Source: Cerrena zonata (Eukaryota > Basidiomycota > Agaricomycetes > Polyporales > Cerrenaceae). From it: a stretch of 64,000 nucleotides of DNA. The stretch is taken from assembly GCA_038087015.1 (NCBI GenBank), contig JASBNA010000003.1, positions 1,426,001 through 1,490,000 of the forward strand, in the 5' to 3' direction. Positions 20,702-31,119 of this stretch are shown here, piece by piece. Positions within the stretch are counted from its first letter, which is position 1; each line of letters begins with the position of its first letter. Below the pieces are notes generated by a model that was not told where the DNA came from, did not search any database, and saw nothing but the letters and a program-made list of their open reading frames with translations. Position numbers and translations under genes: made by a program.

Positions 20702-23700
20702 TCACCTTGTCCCCGAAGTGTATGCTGTGTCTCCGGAAGGCCTGACTGTTTGACCCTGCTGTCTTGTCTCGTCGTTCGCGTTATCGGACGCCGAAACCGT
20801 GCTCCTGCTGCTGATGACCGCACCCACACTTGCAACCTGACTACTCAACGCTGGCTCGACGACAATTTGCTTACCTGCACCTACACTCCCCACAATCCCT
20901 TCCCGTGACCCTCCGTCGAATGCGGGTCTTGGTCTTGGCGTAACCGGTGGTTCTGGTTCAGGTTCGGACGATGCTATCGAGCTTGTGCTTGCGGGGTTTG
21001 CATCGGTTGTACTCGCTGTCGTTGATGGAGGTCTTACGGTTTCTGAGCTTGAGGATTTGGCGTTGAGGAGGACGGGGGCTGTTGCTGCTGTTACGTGACT
21101 TGCAGCATCGTCTTCTGAGTCGGATTCTTCTGACTCTGAGGATTCCTCTTTGGCAGCTCGGGGTGGAGCTGGAGGTGATGAAAAGGATGCGCTTGTTGGA
21201 GTAGGGTCAGCTGCGAGAGATGTTGACTTCTGCACAGTCTGAGAGGGCTCATCGTCATCAGATTCAGACGAATCTTCTTCCTCTTCGCTCGACTCTTCTA
21301 TTGTAGCAGGAGCTGAAGAAGGAGGGGCTATTTGTGTGACAGGAGCGGGCGCAGACGGAGCAGCTGCAGCTGCAGTCGGCGTTGATTTGGCTTGAGTCGA
21401 TGAGGGGATTCTCTCCTCTTCAGACTCTTCCTCCTCGTCCTCATCGTCGCCCTCTTCTTCTTCACTACTCTCCTCCACCTTTGTTGTAGGTGCTGAGGGA
21501 GCAGGCTGTGAAGAAGGGTTCGAGACGACAGGTGCAGCTGGCTCGTCCTCCGAATCCTCTCCCGACTCATCATCATCGTCATCCTCCTCCTCTTCGGATT
21601 CACTCTCCTCTTTAGGAGGCGGAGGGACCGATTTTGGTGCAGAAGAAGCTGAGGGTTGAGCGGACTGGGTCGAGGAAGGAACTTTGGGAGCAGGCGCATC
21701 GTCTTCCGACTCGTCCTCCTCGCTTGCCTCTTCACCAGACCCACTCTCCTCCTCACTTTCCTCCTCCTCACTACTATCCTCATCCTCACCCGCAGCAGGC
21801 GCCGCCTTAACAGTAGCAGCATCCTCCTCGTCCTCGTCCTCGTCTTCCGACTCGCCTTCACCACTTTCCTCGTCACTACTCTCTTGCTCGTCGAACTGTT
21901 TGATCATATGAGCACCTGTCATCCAGCAACGCTTGATGTTCTCTGCCAATGCTTCATCTTTGATACCTTGACCTTTGGCTTCTGGAGCCGCGTACCACGC
22001 TCGGATGTCGTCTTCTTCGACGATATCCATTTGGTAGAGTGCGGCGAGGATTTGTCCGAAGAGTGGGAGACGAGGGGATTTGGCACAACGGTACTACACG
22101 GAAAATTAACAATGTCCAATCTGTTCTTCAGAGAAAGGCGCAATTTGGCACATACCTGCAGAACCTCAACAGTCTCAACAGCATCGACACCTCCAATCCT
22201 ATCAATCAACGGACCCCACCTCTGCACCATCTTCCCAATAGCAACCCTCTGCTTCCCCGGATCGCCCTCCACAACCTCAATCCTCTCCACAATAGCAGCC
22301 ACCACCGCCTCCCTCACGCCTCTCAACGGCACATTACTCGCCATCCTCAACGTCTTCAACTCCACAGACGCATTGTCCACACTATGTCCCTCCGCAAACG
22401 CCCTATCGAGTGATTGGGTGACTTCCGCTTGGAATTCGTGGTAGGCGGCGGCGGCTTGGAGGGAGTGGATGGTGGAGGAGGAGCGATGTCTGTTCCGGAG
22501 GCGGAGGTGGTGGAGGAGATTCGGGAGAGGGCGTGGAGGTCGTCGTCTGAGTCTGAGTCGGATTCTGTGTCGGAGTCTTCGTCTGAGTCGGTGCCTTCGT
22601 TGTGGAGAGGGAGGTCGGTTGCGGGGTCGCCTGGAAATAGGTGTATTAGTTAAGGATTAATAGAAGGGAGAGGTTGTGGGGTACATACCGATACGCATAA
22701 GTCTGAGGTTGTTAAATCGCTCGACTTCGTCAAGGTCCTCGTCGTCTCCCCGAGGTCCTTTAGGCCAGACGATGGCATTCGAACCTTCACCAAGTATGGC
22801 AGTAATTGGTCCTTGACCTGGTATGAAAAATATATAAGCAAGTTTCAAAAGCATATCGAGGGAAAATGACTCACGAGACTCGTCAGCCTCCTCCAACTCA
22901 GAATCCTCACTCTCCTCATCTTCTTCATCTTCATCCTCTTCGTCATCCTCTTCATCCTCACCCTTCCTCCTCGACACCCTATCAAACTCTCCCAACCTCG
23001 CCTGTTTCCCCAAAACCACCCCATCTCCAACAAGACACCCTCTCGCAATCGTACTACTCTCGCCAACCTTGACGTTGGAACCAATGATACTATGATCAAT
23101 AACTGACCCAGCACCAATATGTGTATCGTCAAAGATGTAGGCGTTCCGGAGGGTGACGTTGGGTGCGATGGTACATCGTTGACCGATGACGGAGGCTTGG
23201 ATGTTGGCGTTGTCTGCGATGCTGGTGTTGGCTCCGATGAGGGTGTTGGAGCTGATTTTGCATGTTCTGTCGTAAGTTATATGATAGCAGGGGACTGAGT
23301 AAGAATATGGAAGTAAATCAGAGTAGGTAGGAAAGCGTACCGAGAGAGGACGACAGAGTTGCCTTTCGCTATGTATTTATTACCACGCAGGTGTTCATAA
23401 GAGTGACCGCCTGGGTGGTTGTCATCTGGGACGAGAGGGAAGGTCCATCTTGCAAGGATATCCTTGCTAAATAAAACAATGAGGATTGAGATTCTTTAGT
23501 GGAAAACGAATGTAGAGCATACCTGACCGAGTCATAACTCCGAGTATCAGCAACTCGGGCTGCATACCCCTCTCGCGCGACGTAACAATGTATTTGCTTC
23601 ATGAGCAGATCTGAAGTCAGAACACCATGGACGAAATCTCGTCGGATGTCACCATAATCGAAATTGTCTTGGAACAATGAGGGGACCTAGACAAGAGGTT

Positions 23701-24747
23701 TCGAGGTTATTTTGTTGATATTCACATAGGAGACCGAAAAGAAAGAAGCATTAGAAGCTAGAGGGGAACACACCTCGACTGAACAGACATCAATCCCACA
23801 ATCCATGAGGTCGTTCCGAATCTCAACTTCCGGATGTTCAGCAAAGATCTCTCTAGGGATCCTTGCGGTCTTCTTGGGTGGGTACCCAGTGACATGTTCG
23901 TAATGAAGACATTCTGAAGTTTCAGCATCGAGTACGAAAACGGCTGATTCGCCCTTCGACCTAGAACAATTCCTTGTTAGCATCCGCCCTCTCAAATTTA
24001 GACGAGGCTCATAGAACCAAGACTCACCTCGTCCGATGTGTAACCCCACTAGGCTTCACCACCATAGTCATAATCGCATCCTTATTCGTCCTCCTCCGTT
24101 CCTTATGTACCCTCACGACCTCGTCGATCCGGATATTGCTCACAAGGTCTCCCATAACGAGAACGAAATCGGAAGTGATGATTCCTCGGGTGTAGATATC
24201 ACGCATGGCATCGCCTGGGGTGAATGTCTCTTTGGATGTGATGATAGGTACGATTTTGAGTCCGAGGCTTGGCTTGGACCATTTTGAATCTCTGTGTAGA
24301 AAGGGAAAGGGAGGGGTAAGCAATTGGTTGAGACGCCTCCGAGGGTTGCGGAGCGGGATGAAATTCAGTTGTGTGGACGCACCGGATAGCAGCCTTGACG
24401 AGTTCTGGGTAGGATCGACAGACGACAAAGATCTCTTGTACACCAGCAAGAGCTAGACTTTCAAAAGTCCAATCTAACAGCGTGGCATTGCACACGGACA
24501 AAAGACACTATAATCATAAAACCGAAACTCATTTCAGTAATCCCAATACCACAAGCAACGATACCACAAAGACCATTGTGACTGAAAATAAGAGAAATGA
24601 AGAAGGGGAAAACACACATACCCTAGGCTTTCCCGAAGTCAACGGCTTGAATCGTTTATTGAAACTATCCGCAAGGATCACGGCTTGCAGAACCTCATCC
24701 TCCTCTCCCAGATCTTTTTCCTTCCCCGACGAGTTTTTAGGCGGCAT
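20702..24747 (-). CDS. GCD6: eIF2B epsilon subunit (GCD6) with a long acidic C-terminal tail
   Basis: The catalytic subunit of the eIF2 guanine-nucleotide exchange factor. From 24747 the protein reads MPPKNSSGKEKD, then the nucleotidyltransferase-like start VLQAVILADSFNKRFKPLT. LDWTFESLALAGVQEIFVVC and VLVMGDLVSNI follow. The left-handed beta-helix region is clear (NSVVLSRTCKISSNTLIGA, ASVIGQRCTIAPNVTLRNA, HIGAGSVIDHSIIGSNVKVG). An acidic linker, GPITAILGEGSNAIVWP and the C-terminal W2/HEAT domain follow, ending QMDIVEEDDIRAWYAAP...RCWMTGAHMIKQFDEQES. In characterised eIF2B epsilon this is the protein end; here a further 400 or so residues of Ser/Glu/Asp clusters and Ala/Pro/Ser linkers follow in one exon. 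The stop at 20702 is tentative: an AAG|GTGAAG donor sits on it, and another frame down to 20590 also encodes an acidic end. Confidence 0.9.
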
Positions 24748-25804
24748 TTCTCTCAGGTGCTAGTGTGTGTTGTTGGCAGTGATAGTCGAAGTATGCTGGG
24801 GGAAAGTGCTTTACGGAAAGAGTAGGAGGGAAACGAGTGAGGTGTCAAGGAAAATAGCAAATAGTGAAGTCACTAGCAGTGCCTGCAGGCTCAAGCGTTT
24901 GGTTATGACTCAATCGATCAAACGGCGCATGGTTGCTGTCTATTACGTTCTATAGCATATATCGGGGAATTGAGAGTCTGGATCATAATGCCGTTAGGTT
25001 CTAGCTGTATTGTTACTAGAAATAATCGGGGCTATGTATAGAACAGTGTAGAGCTCGTACAGCACAATAGCACATTCTTTCTCGTCCATATCATTGTACA
25101 GACAATCTTGTGGGATATCTTGATCTAGCCGGTTACTCAAGATCTCGACAATCGAAGAGTGAAACTGACTAAACATACACCTTTCACGTTAAGCGAGATT
25201 GAGCTTACATATAGACTTACCAAGTTTCAGAATCACAGTACGTCGCGGACAGAAGACATCACACCACACACAAGGATATACAGAATCATCACACGAATGC
25301 AATTGTTGCTCGAAGACCAACCGGAGGACATCATTACAGAAAAAAATGTAAATGAACATGTGAGAGGGAGCACGATCCGATTGCAAAGGGTAAAAAGAGA
25401 ACAAGAGCGGGGTATTTGTGATAGAAACCACCATCCAAACCACACCAACAGCCGCTACTACCAAAACAAAGTAAAAATCGGATCGTCGTAGTGAAGAGAG
25501 GAAAACAAGAGAATGAGAATTAGGAAAGAGTGACAGACGGGGAGATCACTAGGTCGTCGAAGTAATGGCGTGAAAATGTGTAGAGAGAACATGATTGATG
25601 GAAATAGCACAAGGACAACCAAAAACCCAGAGAACCCCGAATGGTCGTAGGATAGGACGGGACAGAGGTAACCTGAAGAAGCGGAACGGTCCATAATCAT
25701 GGGGTAACGTGGATCCGACCGAGAAAAGAGACATTAAGAGAAGGCATTCGTGAGAGTCATCATAGAGTAGTGAATAAAGCCTCCAGACGGTTGGAGTTGT
25801 TTAT
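24748..25804. other. Spacer, no gene seen
   Basis: Contains the upstream region of GCD6 (about the first 300 bases) and the 3' region of the next minus-strand gene. Short open frames on both strands around 25160-25700 mirror one another and show no coding signs. Confidence 0.45.
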
Positions 25805-27005
25805 CTATGCGGCAGCGGCAACAACGGGTGCAGCGGGAGGAGCCTCAACCTTGGGTTCTTCAGGCTTAGCTTCCTCCTCCTTTGCCTCTTCGGTGGCAGC
25901 AGGAGCAGCAGCGGCCTCCTCCTCAGCAGGGTTCTCCAAAGGAGCCACGGGAGTGGGCTCTTCGATCTTAGGGGGGTTCTCCTCAACCTTAGCGGGAACA
26001 GGGATATCCGACTTCGTCCTTGACTTGAAGAAGTCACCGACACGAGCGGAGAGACGACGTCCGACCTTAGGGGACTTCGGCTTCTCTTCCTTCTTTTCCT
26101 CCTTCTGTGAAGAGATTAGATCAATAAATTTTAGTATTCGGAATCGACATACCTTCTCCTCTTTGGGAGCCTCAGCAGCGGGCTCAGTGGTGGCCTCAGC
26201 AGGAGCAGCCTCAGGGGCTGGGGCAGTCTCGCTGAAAGATAATGCATAAGCGCTAGAACTAGAATAACACGGATCTTGTACTTACGTCTCCTTCACGGGC
26301 TCAGCAGCGGGCTCTTCAGTAGTGGGAACCTCAGCAGCAGGTGCTTCCTCAGTGACAGGGGCAGCCTCCTCCTTGGGAGCCTCAGCAGCAGGTGCCTGTG
26401 GAATCGAGTCAGATACAACAGCACCTTGAGAGTCAGGTGGAAGAGACGCACCTCGGCCTCCTTCTTCTCAGCCTTCTTGGTTTCCTTCTTTTCCTTTACC
26501 TTCTTCTCGGTCTTGCTCTTGCCATCCTTGAAAGGAGCGAGAAGCTTGGAAAGGAATCCGGGGCTCTTGGGCCTCTTGGGGGACTCGGCAGTGGCCTCAG
26601 CCTGAACGACTTGTAAATGGATGGTCTACTGAACACGACTGAAGTACACTTACGGGCTTAGCCTCTTCAGCAGCAGGCGCCTCTGGGGCAGCCTCGGTAG
26701 TCTCAGCGGCAGGTGCAGTCTCAGCAGCAGCAGGCGCGGGTGTCTCCTAGAACATTGGAGCGTTGCTCAGACAACGAGATCGAAAGATAAAGCCACTTAA
26801 ACTCACCTCAGTCTTATCCTCCTCCTTGGGAGCCTCCTGTAGAGAATTGAGAAAAGAACGACACGTCAATCAGACGAGTACTCACGGTAGCCTCAACCTT
26901 GGGTTCCTCAGCAGCGGGTGCTGGGGTGGGCTCGGCGGCGGGGGCCTCAGTGGGCTTGACCTCCTCAACAGGGGCGGGGGTGGCAACGGTCTCGGGAGCA
27001 GACAT
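25805..27005 (-). CDS. Ala/Pro/Glu-rich low-complexity protein of unknown function
   Basis: Starts MSAPETVATPAPVEEVKP and ends PVVAAAA. The protein is assembled from about seven exons, most introns 45-60 nt. It consists mainly of Ala, Pro, Glu and Thr in irregular repeats of the type EAPAAEE. Two basic patches interrupt this: KRPKSPGFLSKLLAPFKDGK followed by a Lys/Glu-rich helix (KSKTEKKVKEKKETKKAEKK), and SPKVGRRLSARVGDFFKSR nearer the C-terminus. RRLS in the second is a classical PKA/AGC-kinase site context. No signal peptide, membrane helix or enzyme motif was seen. The amphipathic basic segments could bind membrane lipid or a partner; that is a guess. No function is assigned. Confidence 0.75.
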
Positions 27006-28244
27006 TACGAAGGACTAAAAACGTGAGCTGTTGAAAAGGTGAGTTGAACGCGTCTGAAAAACGGGGAGAAGCAGATTGAAGCAACAAGCACGAGAGTTTG
27101 CTGTGCTTGTTGAATGAAGCAAACAGGAAAAGGAAACGTACTGTACGTGGGTATTATTGAGAAGAGAGAGACGGGCTGTCGCAGCCTTTGCCTGAGGCAG
27201 TCGAGAGAGAGGAAGAAGAGAGAGATAGGGATGGATAGACTCTGACACGGCGCCCCTTCTTATCCTTATTCGGTGGCGAGAACAAACAAAGCTAAACTCG
27301 TCTGGGCCCTCGAGCGACTCCCCTTTTTGGCGACAACCGGCCATCCGCTGCCTCAGCCCAAGCTCGAATTAACAGCGGCCTCTTTCCTCGCTGGCTCCCT
27401 TCCCTCCAGTGCCATTGCTTTCCAGTATATTCTACTTATTTCTTGCACTCATCCTAGCCATGTACGCTCAAAAATGCTTTCCCCTCTACCCCGACGCAGA
27501 CTCCTACGGAGAAAACTTTCTCATCACCACAATGTATCAATTGATTCTAGCCGAGAGAAGCCAGAGCTCTAGCTAGCGACAATCGCAAATCACGTCGTCT
27601 GCGCACACCTCCATCACGCTGTTCACTGTTCACCATCACTACGCATGCTCAACAGTCCACCTCCACGCTCCTGGTTATGTTCTCAATGTCTTTTCGGCCG
27701 GTCCTGAGCATAACATGCGAGCATGTCGAGTGAAACAGCAGAGCGGACTTTCTTAGTCTCGGGCCTAATTCTCTGTTCCGGCCCTGCGCTTGTATTGTTA
27801 CCACCTGCTCAGAATGACAACATCTTATGTAACTCTCGTTTCATCTCCATATCCTGCCTGTTTTTCCACGGTTCTCCCAACCCCCCTGCGCTTCGATGTC
27901 TCGAAACATATACCCTTCAAGGCGTCTCACCCACGCTCGAGCTTCTCTTTATTTATCTGCACCTTTCAATTGTCTTCCAATCATGCATGTACCTTGTCCT
28001 GCCCTTGTCCTATTCTGCAATGTCCACAATGGCAGTGGGTTGCTGTCCACACCGAATACAAAAGAATACCCAAAGTTTAAAGGTGCCTCGATAGTGGTGT
28101 CGAATACCCCACTTCTTTGATCTACTATACCACGAGTTCGCCACCTTCCAGTGTCGTCACCGCTTCAAATTAACCTCGCTGCAGATATATACTGACGGCC
28201 TACCGCAACGCCTCATTTAACGTCTTGAACACCCTCACTCCACC
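27006..28244. other. Divergent promoter region of 1.2 kb, no gene seen
   Basis: Lies between the low-complexity gene (minus) and the first SUR7-like gene (plus). Pyrimidine-rich tracts occur near 27170-27250 and 27860-28010. A TATATA at 28186-28191 serves the downstream gene. Confidence 0.45.
28186..28191 (+). promoter_or_regulatory. TATA box of SUR7-like gene 1
   Basis: TATATA, 59 bases before the ATG at 28245. The same spacing recurs in the other three paralogues (34427, 35787, 37667). Confidence 0.55.
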
Positions 28245-29591
28245 ATGCTGATTCTTGCTGCTGTGACTCCCTTCCTGAATTTCGTAGCCTTCCTGCTCTT
28301 GCTTCTGGTATCACTCTCTACCCCAATCACCAAGAGTATCTATCTCTTCCAGCTAACAGCAAAGGCCAGTTCATCACTGTTCAACGCTAGTGCCGACGGC
28401 AGTGCGCGCTTTGGAGTCTGGGGATATTGTCTTTCAGCTATCGACGTCTCGTGAGTAAACCATGACCACTTGATTTCTCTTGGGACGTGTACATATCAGA
28501 ACCACTTTCAGTGGTGTCATATATTGGGACGCCCTTTCCATATACTTCTCTCCCTCTTCTTCCTCTTCCTTTCCTATCTTCCATCCACACGCTGTCGCGT
28601 GACATCCTTTCATTGGTCCTTCAATCAGTCTACTGACCGTAAATTGTATTCCTGTCCTACAGTGTTCTCGGCTTCAACCATGATTCTTCGGCCCAATGTT
28701 CTAAAGCCAAACTAGGCTACGATTTTGACAGTAATGTCCAGAAAACATTACGTATCGACGGACTATCCGATGCGATCTCCCGTACCACTACTGCCGCGCT
28801 CGTCTTGCACCCAATCGGTATGTTCTCCATACACTTTTTCGCATCTTCCATCCTTCCTTCTACCTATCGTCTTCATCCATCATCCATCCATTCCATAAAA
28901 TGAAACCCACTCTAAAAGTTAAAAATTCAAAAACTGATTTGCTTTACTCACAGCATGTGTCCTCGCCTTCCTCGCACTCGTCACTTCGTTTGTTATCCGC
29001 AAACGTGACGGGGACGTATCGAGACTAATCCACCTTCTAAGGCTTGGCACCGGCTTATTCGCGGCCTTGCTCACCACCATCGTCTTTCTTATCGATGTCA
29101 TCTTTGTGGCCATCGTCCGCCACAAAGTCAACGACGCATCCGATGGCGCGTTGAATTTCAATTGGGGAAATGCGGTATGTTTAATATTTTTTCCGTTTAT
29201 TGCTTAGATCATTTTTCGGCTCGAGATGTGCCTGTGGCTTCTCCACTTCCATGACGCACCTTTTTACTTGCCCATTTTCGTGCTTGGTTTTGCACAATGC
29301 TCTAGCTCCTCGCCTTCTCGTCTGCCTCACGAATCTATTCTAATATCCCTGTGTGCTATTCATAGGTCTGGATGGCTCTCGGAGCAACTATTGCACTATG
29401 GGCCGCGCTCGTTGGCGCTGGTGTCGCAACCTTCCATTACGGGAGAAGGACGATGACCAAGTACGTTATAAAACATGTCTTTCAGCTTTCAGCGCCCGGA
29501 ACTGTCTCACTGACTGTCTCTTTCTCTCTATCGCTAATTCAATCTCGACTCCATCATGACGTTGTCCAATAGGAATCCGAACACCTACTGA
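28245..29591 (+). CDS. SUR7/PalI (Rim9)-like four-helix membrane protein, copy 1
   Basis: SUR7/PalI family proteins are four-helix tetraspan-like proteins of the fungal plasma membrane, acting at eisosomes/cell wall (Sur7) or in ambient-pH sensing (PalI/Rim9). The N-terminus is a membrane helix ending LVSLSTPI, followed by an external loop with FGVWGYCLS and, after an intron, SSAQCSKAKLGYDF. The GYC...C...LGY pattern is the usual one. Three further helices follow (ACVLAFLALVTSFVI, LGTGLFAALLTTIVFLIDVIF, WMALGATIALWAALVGAG) with NFNWGNAVW before the last. The C-terminus is uncertain: the strong donor after 29470 gives a short end MTKNPNTY, like copy 2. A second open frame from 29573 to 29830 could instead extend it by 85 residues. 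Confidence 0.8.
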
Positions 29592-31055
29592 ACTTCCCTT
29601 GGATCGCCGTAAACGGATTGGAACCTCCGCGATGGCTGATATCCGCACCTCCGCAACTCATGAAAGCCCGCTACTTTATACCTGTCGATGAACGCAACAC
29701 TCGGTACTTGAGAAGACGAAGTGATAGATTCACTATGGTTGCAAATAACCATCCTCTGTCTCCCATTACCGCGGACTTGCCTATGCCTTTTACGACAATT
29801 GACGATATCCGTATATCCGAACACTTGTAATTCCTTGTATTCTATCAACGACACCAGTTTCAGACATATACCATACTCTGATCTGGAATTCGTTCCATAC
29901 TACCTCCGTACATTGCTTGTCACCGACATCCGTTTAAGTCTGACATGTTGCTGTTTCAAGTTTTTCGGCGTGTCGACCGCCAGGCTTCGATCGTCCTGTA
30001 TTTGATGCGCTCGCTCTGTGAACTGTCATCCTATTTCGGTTCCGAATTGACTTTGAGAATTTCTTGGATGATCCATGGGGATAGGTCGGATATCTCCTTG
30101 ATTTCGAAGCACGGTACCGATGTCGTGTTCCAGGGTCGTTTCTGTCTTTGCCAAGATTTCATTCAACGTCAACGATAGTGAATGATATCTCTGCAGCGCA
30201 AAGACGTGCTACTTTGAGTATCACAACACTGAACCCGCACGCCATTTCACATCACTCTTCGTCTAGATCGAGAACGTCAGGACGACGAGGATGTTCTGAT
30301 AGACTACTGGATTAGAGATACCCCTATCACAATATCACAACATGGCAAGACTTGGAACTGTAACAAAAAGCAGAACAGAACAGAATTCTGTTAGGATACT
30401 TGAAAGATTAACCGTGGGGCGTGGGGGGATTACCTCCCGATGCAATCACGGTTTTACGAGGAGATTAGAAACATTCTGACGGCGTTTTCTAAACAAGCGG
30501 AAAGCAAATTCATAAACGATGGAATTTGTTTGTTTGAAATGACTCATGGAAACAGCATCAAAGTCCAGCGGTGCAAGATAAATTGCTGACGAGACAAAAC
30601 ACATGGGAGGAATGTGAACCTGCTCACTTGCCATATATAACCTATCGCCTTCCCAACTCGTCACAGTCACAATTTCTTATGAACCTAAGCTTGAACTTGT
30701 ACCATGGCCATGTACCACGAAACGCATGTCCTCTTGTTTATGCAACATAATATCCACAAGAATGTACCATCACAAGCGAATTTTGCTGTATCAAACCTCG
30801 AGTTACCTAGAGATGTTCTATCTCGCGAAACATCAACTTGGCGATTTGCCTCGTCCCATTGAAGACACTCGAGTTACTCCAATAAGTATCCCCTTCAGTG
30901 CTCAGAACTCCCATGGCCGTCGAAGACTTACTCACATATTACTTTCTGAGCCTGCACAAAACTGCATGGCTAACTTGTGACTCCCTGCACCTCGTTGAGT
31001 ACAATCACTGATTCATCTGGAAAGCCGTTCATTGCCTGCCGTGATTACCGTGTAC
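29592..31055. other. Spacer of 1.5 kb, mostly without recognisable genes
   Basis: 29592-29830 contains the open frame that may be an alternative end of the SUR7-like gene. The rest (about 29850-31050) has scattered short open frames on both strands, none convincing. No repeat was seen. Confidence 0.4.
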
Positions 31056-31062
31056 TATAAGG
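31056..31062 (+). promoter_or_regulatory. TATA box of the DUF4246 gene (TATAAGG)
   Basis: It lies 64 bases before the ATG at 31120. This supports that ATG rather than a start in an upstream exon. Confidence 0.5.
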
Positions 31063-31119
31063 TGAGCTCTGCTAAAGCTACGACCCAACTAACCCACTCT
31101 CCTTTTCTCCAATTCTCCT

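Noticed and set aside
21656..22444. Long plus-strand and alternate minus-strand frames inside the GCD6 acidic region
   Set aside because: They arise from the biased codon composition of the Ser/Glu-rich coding sequence; the minus-strand acidic frame is continuous with the W2 domain.
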